Shown here: positions 1 to 9,451 of the stretch, one piece after another
Layout of the letters: each line of letters begins with the position of its first letter
Numbering within the stretch: the first letter of the stretch is position 1
Notes under the pieces: model-generated
What the model was told of the DNA's origin: nothing
The model's input: the letters and a program-made list of their open reading frames with translations, nothing else
Database searches by the model: none
Source: Clostridiaceae bacterium
Lineage (GTDB): Bacteria > Bacillota > Clostridia > Saccharofermentanales > DTU023
Assembly (NCBI GenBank): GCA_012838135.1
Contig: DUPV01000031.1
Location: 1 to 34,851 of the forward strand
DNA length: 34,851 nucleotides
Reading direction: 5' to 3'
Program-made: the position numbers and the translations under genes

Positions 1-2
1 AG

Positions 3-161
3 AATCTGAATGGATTTATACGTTATTTTATACCCAAAGGAACGAAATTAAAGAGCATATCAGCAAGTGAAATAAAACAGTTGGAAGAGTTTATCAACAA
101 ATATCCCAGAAAAATATTGGGAGGATGTAGTGCCGAAAATTTTCATCATGCTGCAGCATGA
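3..161 (+). CDS. IS30-family transposase, C-terminal end (partial, cut by window start)
   Basis: The frame is open from the left edge to a TGA at 159-161 and encodes about 52 residues. They contain the pattern NLNGFIRYFIPKGT, then SEIKQLEEFINKYPRKILGG. This is the end of the IS30 DDE transposase catalytic domain: the conserved N-x-NG-x-IR-x-(Y)F-PKGT stretch, the E-x-x-x-x-(I/L)N-x-x-PRK-x-LG stretch and a short tail. The last codons and the stop lie inside a perfect palindrome at 140-167. The start and most of the gene lie outside the window, so it is not possible to say whether the element is intact. The family call is by recognition of these motifs. Confidence 0.8.
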   Translation, partial: NLNGFIRYFIPKGTKLKSISASEIKQLEEFINKYPRKILGGCSAENFHHAAA

Positions 162-212
162 TGAAAACAAATAACATTGTACAGAATCAATTTCAGTTTA
201 AGTTGCAATTAA
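138..212 (+). repeat. Palindrome-plus-tail repeat, copy 1
   Basis: A perfect hairpin (13-bp arms 140-152 and 155-167, loop GC) is followed by a tail containing AATAACATT, CAG, AATTTCAGTTTAA and TTGCAATTAA. The same order of blocks recurs at 5333-5412. There is no T-run 3' of the stem, so it is not a typical intrinsic terminator. Because copy 1 abuts an IS30-type transposase gene, the tail may be the right end of that element; this is inference. Confidence 0.8.
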
Positions 213-240
213 CAGGTGTTGTTTAACAGGAAAATTGAGG

Positions 241-270
241 TTGAAATTCCGTAACATAGCATAGTATAAT
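241..270 (+). promoter_or_regulatory. Promoter for the EF-G-like gene
   Basis: TTGAAA at 241-246 and TATAAT at 265-270 are separated by 18 bases, a good SigA-type match. It would start a leader of about 100 bases before the gene at 379. A second AT-rich -10-like TATAAA lies at 350-355, but it has no good -35. Confidence 0.6.
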
Positions 271-378
271 GAACAATGCGGTTCTGAAAGCTGAACAATG
301 CAATTCGAAAAATGCAAATATCTCAAATGATTATGAGCAACAACTTTACTATAAAATAATGAACGAGGGGGATCGGAT

Positions 379-2451
379 ATGAAAAGTTATCCAGCTGACA
401 AAATAAAAAACATTACCTTTATGGGACACGGAGGGTCCGGAAAGACTACAGTAATTGAAGCGATGCTGTTTAACTCCGGTGCAATCCAGAGAATGGGTAA
501 AGTAGAAAGTGGTAATACTGTTACCGATTTCGATGTTGAAGAAAAACGTCGTGGTATTTCTACCAATACTTCTTATGCTGCTTGTGAGTGGAAAGATAAT
601 AAATTTAATTTAATTGACACTCCGGGTGATTTCGATTTTCTGGGTGAGCAAATGCTCGGTATGCAAGTAGGTGATGTAGTTTTGTTAATTGCAGCAGCTA
701 AAGACGGTGTTGCTGTGGGTGCTGAAAAAACGATCCGCCTGGCTTCAAAGAATAATAAGCCTTTAGCAATTGTAATTAACCAAGTTGATGAACCGAATGC
801 CGATTACGGAAAAACCATGTCAGCTTTCCAAGATCAATATGGCAACAAGGTCGTACCGCTTGTTATGCCGATTATGGAAGGCGGAGAGATGAAAGGTTTA
901 GTGGATGTTTTAGCTAATCAAGCTTTCCAATTTGCTGACGGCAAAAGTTCTGAAATTGAGATTCCGGCTGATTTGCAAGATCAAGCTGAGGAATACCATG
1001 AAATGCTGATCGAACAAATTGCTGAATCCGATGATGATTTGATGGAAAAATACTTTGAAGGTGAAACTTTTACGCCGGAAGAAGAGCAGGAAGGTCTGCG
1101 CAAAGCGATTCAAAACCAAGGTGTATATCCGGTTTTTGCTACATCAGCTGCTGATAACAGAGGCATTGTTTATTTGATGGATATGATTGCAAAATATTTC
1201 CCTTCAGCAGGAATGCAGGAAGGTGTAGTAGCTACAAAACCTGACGGTACGGAAGTAGAATTAGCATGTGATGAAAACGGACCGTTATCCGCATTTATTT
1301 TCAAAACAGTAATCGATCCGTTTGTCGGACGTATTTCAATCTATCGTGTATATTCCGGTAAGGTCAAAGATGGAGTTCCTGTTTATAACTATGCGAATGA
1401 TCAGGAAGAAAGAGTAAACGGAGTATACTACTTGCAAGGTAAAAAACAAATTTCAACCAATGAAGTTGTTGCCGGAGATATAGGTGCCTTAACTAAACTC
1501 AGTGTTTCATCCACTAATCAAACTCTGACTTCGAAGAGCAACCCATTATTAATTAAGCCTGCTGATTTACCGTCACCCGGTTTAACCTTAGCAGTTGAAG
1601 CTGTAACAAGCGGTGAAGAAGATAAAGTCATGCAAGGTTTGAATCGTTTGCGTGATGAAGATCCTACTTTTGATATTCGCAATGATCCTGAAACCAAACA
1701 AATGTTACTTTCCGGTATAGGTGAAGTTCAACTTGATGTTTTATGTCAAAAGCTAAAAGCTAATTACGGTACCGAAACAAGATTAATTGAAGCAAAAGTT
1801 CCTTATCGCGAAACAATTCGTAAAAAAGTTGAAGTCCAGGGTCGTCATAAGAAACAGTCAGGTGGCAGCGGTCAATTCGGTGATGTTTGGATCAGATTTG
1901 AACCGGGCACAGAAGATAAACTGGAATTTGGCGAAGAAATCTTTGGCGGTGCAGTTCCGAAAAATTACCATCCTGCGGTTGAAAAAGGTCTGGAAGAAGC
2001 TTGTGAGAACGGCGTTCTGGCAGGTTATCCGGTAGTAAAACTGAAAGCAACTCTCTATGACGGTTCAATCCATCCGGTTGATTCCAATGAAATATCATTT
2101 AAATTAGCTGCCAAACTGGCTTATCGTAACGGTTTGCCAAAAGCTGATCCGGTATTACTTGAACCGATTGCAAAATTAAAAGTTACGGTACCGGATGATT
2201 ATTTGGGTGATATAATGGGCGATATGAGCAAACGTCGCGGTCGCATTTTGGGTATGGGTGCTGACTCCAATGTCGGTTTCCAAAGTGTTGATGCGGAAGC
2301 TCCGATGTCTGAATTAGGCAAATATGCTACAGACCTCAAATCAATGACCCAAGGACGTGGTTGGTTCAGCATGGAGTTTGCTCGTTATGAGGAAGCTCCG
2401 CACGATGTTGCGGAAAAAGTTATTGCCGAGGCCAACCGCGAACAAGAGTAA
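379..2451 (+). CDS. fusA: Elongation factor G-like translational GTPase (EF-G paralogue)
   Basis: The 690-residue product has the full EF-G layout. An N-terminal GTPase domain carries a P-loop GHGGSGKT at residues 16-23, DTPG at 80-83 and NQVD at 134-137, followed by domains II to V. Length is normal for EF-G. It differs from canonical EF-G. The P-loop is GHGGSGKT rather than AHIDAGKT. The residue after DTPG is Asp where EF-G has the catalytic His. The base-specificity motif is NQVD instead of NKxD. These features fit the EF-G-like paralogue group rather than the main translocase, so the exact role in ribosome translocation or recycling is uncertain. The start is supported by GAGGGG at 365-370, eight bases before the ATG. 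The gene stands alone between its own promoter and the terminator at 2541-2574. Confidence 0.9.
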   Translation: MKSYPADKIKNITFMGHGGSGKTTVIEAMLFNSGAIQRMGKVESGNTVTDFDVEEKRRGISTNTSYAACEWKDNKFNLIDTPGDFDFLGEQMLGMQVGDVVLLIAAAKDGVAVGAEKTIRLASKNNKPLAIVINQVDEPNADYGKTMSAFQDQYGNKVVPLVMPIMEGGEMKGLVDVLANQAFQFADGKSSEIEIPADLQDQAEEYHEMLIEQIAESDDDLMEKYFEGETFTPEEEQEGLRKAIQNQGVYPVFATSAADNRGIVYLMDMIAKYFPSAGMQEGVVATKPDGTEVELACDENGPLSAFIFKTVIDPFVGRISIYRVYSGKVKDGVPVYNYANDQEERVNGVYYLQGKKQISTNEVVAGDIGALTKLSVSSTNQTLTSKSNPLLIKPADLPSPGLTLAVEAVTSGEEDKVMQGLNRLRDEDPTFDIRNDPETKQMLLSGIGEVQLDVLCQKLKANYGTETRLIEAKVPYRETIRKKVEVQGRHKKQSGGSGQFGDVWIRFEPGTEDKLEFGEEIFGGAVPKNYHPAVEKGLEEACENGVLAGYPVVKLKATLYDGSIHPVDSNEISFKLAAKLAYRNGLPKADPVLLEPIAKLKVTVPDDYLGDIMGDMSKRRGRILGMGADSNVGFQSVDAEAPMSELGKYATDLKSMTQGRGWFSMEFARYEEAPHDVAEKVIAEANREQE

Positions 2452-2797
2452 CTTTTGTTTAAAGAAGAAAATACTCCAACTGTAACAGTATGGAATTTGT
2501 AATTTTCATCAGAAATGATTGAATAACTTGAAACGATGATAAGGCTGTCTCAAGAAATTGAAACAGCCTTTTTTGCTTTTTGCTGTTAAACTGTTCGACT
2601 AATTAATAATTCTTTCATAAATTTGCCGTATATATTTGATGTATTTGTCAGTTAATTTGGAACGTGATAGGCTAAACAAGCTGAAATTTACTGAGCCTGC
2701 ATAATCAGCTATTCAGGTTCGGCAAGATATAGTTTAATCAGAAATAAGGTTTAAAATATTTACCAATTGGTACGTTGATTATTTAGAAGGAGAAAGC
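2452..2797. other. Intergenic region between EF-G-like and HAD genes
   Basis: The only clear element is the terminator at 2541-2574. The remaining roughly 220 bases are AT-rich. I see no ORF, RNA gene or strong promoter; a weak -35/-10 pair (TTGTCA-17-TAGGCT) occurs near 2647. AAGGAG just before 2798 is the ribosome binding site of the next gene. Confidence 0.6.
2541..2574 (+). terminator. Intrinsic terminator after the EF-G-like gene
   Basis: Arms AAGGCTGT (2541-2548) and ACAGCCTT (2563-2570) form an 8-bp stem followed by a run of T (2569-2574). It lies 90 bases after the stop codon. Confidence 0.85.
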
Positions 2798-3457
2798 ATG
2801 CAAATAGACGGTATATTATTTGATTTTGACGGAACGTTATTTGATACAATTTCTTTAATTGTTGAGAGTTATCAATATGCTTATCGCAAACATAATAAAC
2901 GTGAACATTCTGAGGAAGAAATCAAAGCGGGAATCGGATTGCCTTTAGAAACAATTTTTAATAATGAATATCCGGAAGACAGTGCGGATTTATTAAAGAC
3001 TTATCTCGAACATAACAATCATCACACAGCTACGGGTTACGGTATTTTTTTAGGTATCGGTCCGATGTTGGACGGTTTGCGCGAACTCAATGTTCCTTTA
3101 GGGATTGTTACGGCAAAGCGTTACAACAATGCAATCGTCACTCTTGAAACCTCGGGATATAAAGATTATTTTTCCGCTATTGTAACTAAATATGATACAG
3201 AAATCCACAAACCGAATCCTGAACCTCTATTCTTAGGCATGAAAAAATTGGGTCTCAGTGATCCGACCAGAATTATGTATGTAGGAGATAGCGTTTTTGA
3301 CATTCAAGCCGCCAATAATGGTAATTTTATATCTGTTGCTGTTGACTGGACACAAATTGATCCGGAATTATTGCGAGCCGAGAGTCCGGATTTTTGGCTT
3401 GATCATCCGTTGGATTTGGTAGAATTAGTAAAAAAATCAAATTATCTAAATAATTAA
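2798..3457 (+). CDS. HAD-superfamily phosphatase, phosphoglycolate phosphatase/PpaX-like
   Basis: The 219-residue protein has all four HAD motifs. DFDGT is at residues 9-13 (nucleophile Asp9, acid/base Asp11), Thr105 lies in IVTAK, Lys138 in HKPNPEP, and GDS with a following Asp at 163-168. The helical insertion after motif I is of the C1 cap type, as in phosphoglycolate phosphatase, PpaX pyrophosphatase and related cytosolic enzymes. Residue KPNPEP is typical of the Gph/PpaX branch. The substrate cannot be set from sequence: phosphoglycolate, pyrophosphate or another small phosphate ester are all possible. The start is firm: AAGGAG lies about eight bases before the ATG. It is monocistronic by spacing (346 bases upstream, 119 downstream). 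Confidence 0.85.
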   Translation: MQIDGILFDFDGTLFDTISLIVESYQYAYRKHNKREHSEEEIKAGIGLPLETIFNNEYPEDSADLLKTYLEHNNHHTATGYGIFLGIGPMLDGLRELNVPLGIVTAKRYNNAIVTLETSGYKDYFSAIVTKYDTEIHKPNPEPLFLGMKKLGLSDPTRIMYVGDSVFDIQAANNGNFISVAVDWTQIDPELLRAESPDFWLDHPLDLVELVKKSNYLNN

Positions 3458-3488
3458 TGATATATTAAAGTTTTAGTAAAATCATGGC

Positions 3489-3516
3489 TTGAGAAATCGG
3501 CTTAATGATATATAAT
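3489..3516 (+). promoter_or_regulatory. Promoter for the parvulin gene
   Basis: TTGAGA at 3489-3494 and a perfect TATAAT at 3511-3516 are separated by 16 bases. It lies between the HAD stop and the parvulin start and predicts a leader of about 50 bases. Confidence 0.6.
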
Positions 3517-3576
3517 AATTGAGTTGAAACATATTATAAGTTATAAGGTGAACAACCTAGTTTAAGGTGAAAATCG

Positions 3577-5247
3577 ATGAGTCTCAAAAAAACAAAAAAA
3601 GAAGATGAAGTTTGGAAATCTGATCAGGTGCGCCAAGAGCGCAAAAAGCGTTTAGCAAAACTTAAAGCCAAAGATGGCTATAAAAAACCGATTCGTGATA
3701 ATAGTAAAATTATCCGCATAGTTTCAATTTTGGTTGTAGTAGCCATAGTTTTAGGTTTTGGTGTGTGGTTGGCTATGAAAAATGGTCTGCGTCAAAGATA
3801 TGCCAAGGCATTTACGGTTCGCTATGATGCAGATGCAAAAGCGGCAACCGAAACAGAGGAAAATTCTGAAACCGATGAAGCCGAAGTTCCGGCAAAAACT
3901 GCTCCTAAAGGTGAAGTGATTGATACAATTACTGTTGCCGAAGCAAATATTTATTTGGGTTATATGAGTCAACAAGTTTTGCAAGGTGCAGGAGCTTTCA
4001 GTCAACAAGGTCAAGATAAATTAAGTCAAGCTTCAATGTTCAATCCGGAAGGTACATTGCGAGATGATTTTTTGTCGAGTATTGAACAATCTGCCAAAAG
4101 CACCAGTTATTTTTATTGGAAAGCTAAACAAGAAGGTTTGAAACTTGATGAAAGTGATCAAAAACAAATTGACAGTAATATCGAACAACTGGAATCTGTT
4201 GCCAGTCAAAGCAAGGTTACTTTGGGTCATTTTCTCGGTGTTATTTACGGTCCGGGTGTCAACGAAAATGTTTTGCGAAATTTCTTAGAAAAAAATCAAT
4301 TGGCTGATAAATATGTAAAAAAAGTCTTTGATGAATTTACATATGATGAAGCAACCATCAATCAAATATATGATGAAGATCCCGACGCTTATAATGAAGT
4401 GAACTATCGCAGCTATTTATTTGCCGGTCAAGAGACTTCAACTGACATATCTGAAAAACCAACTGTGGAAGATTCGGCTGAGCCGACGGTAGATATGGAA
4501 ACAGCTAAAAAGAATGCTGAGGAATTCAAAGCTAAAGTTACTGATGAGACAACTTTCAAGGCAGAAGCAGATAAGCTGAGTTCAACCGATGCTGAAACTC
4601 AAGATCAGGATGTTGATGCGAAAGATACAGATGCCGATACAACTTTGATTACAGCTGCGAAAAAAGCTTATATGACAGAGCAATTGGGTGAATGGTTATT
4701 TTCAGATGAACGTAAAGCTTTAGATAAAACCATAATTGAAGAAGCCGGCGGATATAGGGTTGTAATGTTTATCGAAAAATATAAACCGGAAGAAAAGAAT
4801 TATGATTCACGCCATATCTTGATTGGAATTGCTGAAGCAGATCCGGAAAAAACAGATGAAAAATCCAAAGCTAAAGCGGAAGAGATATTAGCAGAATATG
4901 AAGCCGGTGAAAAAACCGCCGAAGCTTTTGCCGACTTAGCAGTTAAATATTCTGAAGATCAGGGTTCTGTTGCTAATGGCGGACAGTATACAGGAATTGC
5001 AGCCGGACAATTTGTTCCGGAATATGAAGAATATTGTTTGGATCCTGCAAGAGAACCTGGTGATGTAGAAATAGTAAAATCATCACATGGTTATCATATT
5101 ATTTATTTTGAAGGTACTACTGAAAAATGGTACTCGACGATTGAAAACGAATTGAAACAAGCCGATCAACAAGAATTTTTGACCGATGTTAATTTACATA
5201 CCAATATTACCCAAGAAAAAGGAGTTAAATATTTCGGTAAACCGTAA
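3577..5247 (+). CDS. Membrane-anchored peptidyl-prolyl isomerase (parvulin/SurA-PrsA type foldase)
   Basis: The 556-residue protein begins with a Lys/Arg-rich cytoplasmic segment (about 1-43) and one membrane helix (about 45-67). A long acidic extracytoplasmic part follows, with a SurA-like chaperone region (about 120-260) and a parvulin (PpiC) domain from about residue 411 to 525. The parvulin marks are SRHILIG near the domain start, a central FADLAVKYSED, GGQYTGIAAGQFVPEYEE and the closing SSHGYHIIYFEG. It probably helps secreted proteins fold outside the membrane, as PrsA does. Unlike PrsA it has no lipobox cysteine and is held by a non-cleaved helix. An Asp/Glu/Thr-rich linker (about 290-360) interrupts the region before the catalytic domain. 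AAGGTGA at 3564-3570 supports the ATG start. Confidence 0.88.
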   Translation: MSLKKTKKEDEVWKSDQVRQERKKRLAKLKAKDGYKKPIRDNSKIIRIVSILVVVAIVLGFGVWLAMKNGLRQRYAKAFTVRYDADAKAATETEENSETDEAEVPAKTAPKGEVIDTITVAEANIYLGYMSQQVLQGAGAFSQQGQDKLSQASMFNPEGTLRDDFLSSIEQSAKSTSYFYWKAKQEGLKLDESDQKQIDSNIEQLESVASQSKVTLGHFLGVIYGPGVNENVLRNFLEKNQLADKYVKKVFDEFTYDEATINQIYDEDPDAYNEVNYRSYLFAGQETSTDISEKPTVEDSAEPTVDMETAKKNAEEFKAKVTDETTFKAEADKLSSTDAETQDQDVDAKDTDADTTLITAAKKAYMTEQLGEWLFSDERKALDKTIIEEAGGYRVVMFIEKYKPEEKNYDSRHILIGIAEADPEKTDEKSKAKAEEILAEYEAGEKTAEAFADLAVKYSEDQGSVANGGQYTGIAAGQFVPEYEEYCLDPAREPGDVEIVKSSHGYHIIYFEGTTEKWYSTIENELKQADQQEFLTDVNLHTNITQEKGVKYFGKP

Positions 5248-5332
5248 TTGAACGAATTGGATAGCTGAAAAACTGATAATCTGAAAAAATCAGATAGACA
5301 GCAGCTAAATTTCAGATGGCAGATCGTGGTAA

Positions 5333-5412
5333 TATTTTCATCAGGCTGTAGCCTGATGAAAATAAAGAAATAACATTATTCAGATTTTAATTTCAGTTTA
5401 AATTGCAATTAA
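5333..5412 (+). repeat. Palindrome-plus-tail repeat, copy 2
   Basis: The 13-bp arms at 5335-5347 and 5350-5362 pair perfectly with loop GT, and the stem can extend to 5333-5364. The tail repeats the blocks of copy 1 (AATAACATT, CAG, AATTTCAGTTTAA, TTGCAATTAA). Compared with copy 1, one stem pair has changed on both sides, T149-A158 to G5344-C5353, so pairing is kept. No transposase sequence is present next to this copy. Confidence 0.8.
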
Positions 5413-5440
5413 GAAGAGTTAAAAATACTTTTAAACAGTG

Positions 5441-5469
5441 TTGACATCAAAAAAGCGACATGATAAAAT
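5441..5469 (+). promoter_or_regulatory. Promoter of rpoB-rpoC
   Basis: Consensus TTGACA (5441-5446), a 17-base spacer and TAAAAT (5464-5469). Transcription would start near 5476, giving a leader of about 180 bases before rpoB. Confidence 0.8.
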
Positions 5470-5657
5470 ATTCCACTGTGTCGCTGTTTATGCACATCTA
5501 ATCACACGAGTTAATTTCTTGTGAAAAAAGTCCAAAAAATGACTCGTTAAAGTATATTTAACAGTTATTATATCATACAAATCAGTGCGGTCAAGGATTA
5601 TTCTGCGGCCTGTACATACCACATTTCCGTGTGGGTCATATCGAGAGGTGATTATTG

Positions 5658-8600
5658 ATGGTAAAGCCCGTTCAATGTGGACGTGTTGAGAGAATGTCTT
5701 ATTCGAAAATCAATGAAGTACTTGATATTCCAGATTTAGTTGAAATTCAAAAAAGCAGTTATCAATGGTTCCTGAATGAAGGTATTAGAGAAGTTTTAGA
5801 CGGTATCTCGCCTATTCGGGATTTTTCCGGTGATATTGAACTGACATTTTTGGAAACTGAATTTGATACAACTGATCCCAGTTATCCGTTGGAAGAGTGT
5901 AAAGAGCGCGATGCAAATTATGCTGCTCCAATGCGAGTTATGGTGAGATTACATAATAAGAAAGAAGATATTGTCAAAGAACAACAGATTTATATAGGCG
6001 AATTTCCGATAATGACTGATACCGGCACTTTTATTATTAATGGTGCGGAAAGAGTTATTATATCTCAACTTGTGCGTTCACCCAGTGCATATTTCGGCAA
6101 AGACAAAGATCGCAATAACCTTGACATATATACTGCACAGATTATTCCGAATCGCGGAGCTTGGTTGGAATATGAAACAGACGGTAATGGACTGGCTTGG
6201 ATTCGTGTCGACAGAACACGTAAATTTCATTTAACTATATTTTTGCGTGCTTTAGGTTTTGGTTCCAATAAAGAACTCTTAGATCTCTTCGGAGAGGAAG
6301 ATGTCCTTAAAGCAACGATGGAAAAAGACGGTTGCAATAATCAGGAAGACGGCTCCCAGGAGATGTTCAAAAAATTGCGACCGGGTGAGGTTTATACAGC
6401 TGAAGGTGCAGCCAACTATCTCAATAATATGTTTTTTGATGCTAATCGTTATGACTTGGCGCATGTCGGTATCTATAAATTAAACAAAAAACTGGCTCTC
6501 AGCAGAAGAATTGCCGGTCATCGTTTAGCTCAGACCGTAGTCGATAAAAACGGTGAAATTATTGCAATGGAAGGCGATATTATCTCGATTGATGTTGCGG
6601 ATGTCATTCAAAATGCCGGTGTTAACAGTGTCGATATCTTCCCTCTGAAACGTGAAGGTCATTCAATCATCGAACATGACACTAGTGTAAGAGTTATCGG
6701 CAATAATTCCGTTGATGCGATTATTTATCTTGCAAATCAAATGCCTGAATTAGATTTTACCGATTTTAATCTGGAAGAATTGGGTATTACGGAAAAAGTT
6801 TACACACCTGTAATGGATGAGATCATTCTTGAAGCCGAACAAGCAGAACAACCGATAGAAAAACTCAAAAATTTAATCAGATCGGCGAAAGAACAACTTT
6901 GTCCTCTGCATTTAACAATTGATGATATTGTAGCAAGCATTTCATATTTCTTAGGTATTAGTTACGGCATAGGTCATACGGACGATATTGACCATTTAGG
7001 CAATCGCAGAATCCGCTCAGTTGGTGAATTGTTGCAAAATCAAATGCGTGTCGGTTTTACCAGAATGGAACGCGTCGTACGTGAAAGAATGCAAGCGATG
7101 CAGGATATCAATGAAGCAACGCCTAAACAGATAATCAATACAAGACCGATCAGTGCTGCAATTAAAGAGTTTTTTGGCTCATCGCAATTGTCGCAATTTC
7201 TGGATCAACCGAATCCTTTAGCAGAATTAACGCATAAACGTCGTTTATCGGCATTGGGTCCGGGCGGTTTATCGCGAGAGCGAGCCAACTTTGAAGTACG
7301 TGACGTTCATTCATCGCATTATGGCAGAATGTGTCCGATTGAAACGCCGGAAGGGCCGAATATCGGTCTGATTAACTCTTTGGCAACCTATGCCAGAGTA
7401 AATCGTTACGGCTTTTTGGAAACACCTTATCGTATCTATGATAAAGAAAAAGGTATTGTTACCAAAGAAATTAAATATTTGACAGCTGATGAAGAAGATT
7501 ATTTCAACATTGCACAAGCGAATGAACCGCTGAATGACGATGGCAGTTTTGTTAACGCAAGAATTTTCTGCCGTTATCGTGATCAATTTTTGGAATTACC
7601 ACCGGAAGATATTGACTACATGGATGTTTCGCCCAAACAATTAGTTTCAGTTGCGACCTCCTTGATACCTTTCTTAGGTAATGATGATGCTAATCGTGCT
7701 TTAATGGGTTCGAATATGCAACGTCAAGCAGTTCCTCTGATCAAACCGGAATCACCGACGATCGGTACCGGTATGGAATATAGAGCAGCCAAGGATTCAG
7801 GTGTTTGTGTTGTGGCCAAACATAACGGTGTTGTCAGTCATGTAGCTGCCAATGAAATCAGAATTCGCGAACAAGATACCGATAAAGAAATTTCTTATGA
7901 TGTTTTAAAATACAAACGCTCCAACCAAGGTACCTGTAGCAATCAAATACCTTTGGTCAAAGTCGGAGAACAAGTCAAAACAGGTGACGTTTTAGCTGAT
8001 GGTCCTTCAACCGATAATGGTGAATTGGCACTCGGTAAAAATGTACTGATCGGTTTTATGTCTTGGGAAGGCTATAATTATGAAGACGCTGTCTTGATTA
8101 GTGAACGCCTGGTTCAAGATGACGTTTACACTTCGATTCATATTACGGAATATGAATGTGAAGCCAGAGACACCAAACTCGGTCCGGAAGAAATTACACG
8201 TGAAATTCCGAATGTAAGTGATGAAGCACTCAGCAATCTGGATGAAGAGGGAATTATCAGAATCGGAGCGGAAGTTCAGGCCGGTGATATTTTAGTAGGA
8301 AAAATTTCTCCTAAAGGTGAAACCGAGCTTACACCGGAAGAACGCTTATATCGTTCAATCTTCGGTGAAAAAGTTCGTGAAGTCAGAGATACTTCAACCA
8401 AAGTTCCTCATGGTGAGGCAGGCGTAGTTGTTTCAATTAATGTATTCGATCGTGACAACGGTGATGAACTCAAACACGGTGTAAATAAATTGGTCAGAGT
8501 TTACGTTGCTCAAAAGAGAAAAATCTCGGTAGGTGACAAAATGGCAGGCCGTCATGGTAATAAAGGTGTTGTTTCTTTGATTTTACCTCAGGAAGACATG

Positions 8601-9377
8601 CCTTATTTGGAAGACGGTACACCATTGGATATTGTTCTGAATCCGTTGGGTGTTCCTTCGCGCATGAACATCGGACAGCTTTTAGAGGTACATCTCGGTT
8701 TAGCTGCAGCTAAACTTGGCTGGAAAGTTGCAGTTCCTGTATTTGACGGTGCCGATGAAAATGATGTTGTTGAAGCATTGGAGAGAGCAGGCTTGAGTGA
8801 AGACGGTAAGATGGTACTTTATGACGGACGTACCGGCGAGCCGTTCGAAAACAAGATCACTGTAGGGATTATGTACTATATGAAATTGAATCATTTGATT
8901 GATGATAAAATTCATGCCCGTTCAATCGGACCGTACTCATTAGTAACTCAACAACCGTTGGGTGGTAAAGCTCAGTTCGGCGGACAACGTTTCGGTGAAA
9001 TGGAAGTTTGGGCACTTGAAGCATATGGTGCCAGCTATACTTTGCAAGAAATGCTCACAGTGAAATCGGACGATATTCTTGGTCGTACCAAAACTTATGA
9101 AGCGATTGTCAAGGGTCAGAATATTCCTGAACCCGGAGTGCCTGAGGCTTTCCGTGTTTTAGTTAAAGAGTTACAAAGTTTGGCATTGGATGTGAAAATT
9201 TCATCTTCTGATGAGGAGGTTGAACTTGAAGAATCAATTGTTACAGATGAAACATCGGATATTACTCGTGAACAGATGGAGGAATTATTTGGTGAATCGA
9301 CTGCAGAAGGTTTGGTAGAAGCAGGATTTATGGCAGGTATCTTGCAACAAGACGGTACGCTTGATCCGGATGAATAA
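5658..9377 (+). CDS. rpoB: DNA-directed RNA polymerase subunit beta
   Basis: The product (1239 residues) is the beta subunit of RNA polymerase, which with beta' forms the catalytic cleft. Visible hallmarks are the rifampicin region with [16 protein letters not shown] and [14 protein letters not shown], the block [20 protein letters not shown]-type [10 protein letters not shown] and the C-terminal [20 protein letters not shown]. Against the E. coli consensus the rifampicin loop has Pro at the 518-equivalent. A later RERANFEV has Asn where Gly is usual. A TTG lies three bases earlier (5655), but the ATG at 5658 is placed about eight bases after GAGAGGTG (5643-5650) and is preferred. It is followed by rpoC after 74 bases without a terminator, so both are co-transcribed. 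No rplJ/rplL genes lie upstream. Confidence 0.98.
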   Translation: MVKPVQCGRVERMSYSKINEVLDIPDLVEIQKSSYQWFLNEGIREVLDGISPIRDFSGDIELTFLETEFDTTDPSYPLEECKERDANYAAPMRVMVRLHNKKEDIVKEQQIYIGEFPIMTDTGTFIINGAERVIISQLVRSPSAYFGKDKDRNNLDIYTAQIIPNRGAWLEYETDGNGLAWIRVDRTRKFHLTIFLRALGFGSNKELLDLFGEEDVLKATMEKDGCNNQEDGSQEMFKKLRPGEVYTAEGAANYLNNMFFDANRYDLAHVGIYKLNKKLALSRRIAGHRLAQTVVDKNGEIIAMEGDIISIDVADVIQNAGVNSVDIFPLKREGHSIIEHDTSVRVIGNNSVDAIIYLANQMPELDFTDFNLEELGITEKVYTPVMDEIILEAEQAEQPIEKLKNLIRSAKEQLCPLHLTIDDIVASISYFLGISYGIGHTDDIDHLGNRRIRSVGELLQNQMRVGFTRMERVVRERMQAMQDINEATPKQIINTRPISAAIKEFFGSSQLSQFLDQPNPLAELTHKRRLSALGPGGLSRERANFEVRDVHSSHYGRMCPIETPEGPNIGLINSLATYARVNRYGFLETPYRIYDKEKGIVTKEIKYLTADEEDYFNIAQANEPLNDDGSFVNARIFCRYRDQFLELPPEDIDYMDVSPKQLVSVATSLIPFLGNDDANRALMGSNMQRQAVPLIKPESPTIGTGMEYRAAKDSGVCVVAKHNGVVSHVAANEIRIREQDTDKEISYDVLKYKRSNQGTCSNQIPLVKVGEQVKTGDVLADGPSTDNGELALGKNVLIGFMSWEGYNYEDAVLISERLVQDDVYTSIHITEYECEARDTKLGPEEITREIPNVSDEALSNLDEEGIIRIGAEVQAGDILVGKISPKGETELTPEERLYRSIFGEKVREVRDTSTKVPHGEAGVVVSINVFDRDNGDELKHGVNKLVRVYVAQKRKISVGDKMAGRHGNKGVVSLILPQEDMPYLEDGTPLDIVLNPLGVPSRMNIGQLLEVHLGLAAAKLGWKVAVPVFDGADENDVVEALERAGLSEDGKMVLYDGRTGEPFENKITVGIMYYMKLNHLIDDKIHARSIGPYSLVTQQPLGGKAQFGGQRFGEMEVWALEAYGASYTLQEMLTVKSDDILGRTKTYEAIVKGQNIPEPGVPEAFRVLVKELQSLALDVKISSSDEEVELEESIVTDETSDITREQMEELFGESTAEGLVEAGFMAGILQQDGTLDPDE

Positions 9378-9451
9378 TTATTAACCTGATTCCTTGCTCA
9401 ATTAAGTGTAATTATATTTAACATTTTGCTTTACTAAAGATAAGAGGATAT

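Larger units (their letters stand above)
5248..5657. other. rpoB upstream region: repeat, promoter and long leader
   Basis: This 410-base stretch has no ORF of note. It holds a small hairpin just after the parvulin stop (ATCTGA/TCAGAT with an A-rich loop, no T-run), the repeat at 5333-5412, the rpoB promoter at 5441-5469 and a leader of about 180 bases. The leader contains overlapping inverted repeats (ACGAGT with ACTCGT, or CACGAG with CTTGTG) and a CCACA/TGTGG hairpin close to the ribosome binding site. Confidence 0.7.

Noticed and set aside
5333-5364. Palindrome after the parvulin gene as an intrinsic terminator
   Set aside because: The stem is followed by A, not T, on both strands, so it lacks the needed U-run.
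138-5412. CRISPR array from the two similar hairpin repeats
   Set aside because: Only two copies 5 kb apart, no regular spacers and no cas genes.
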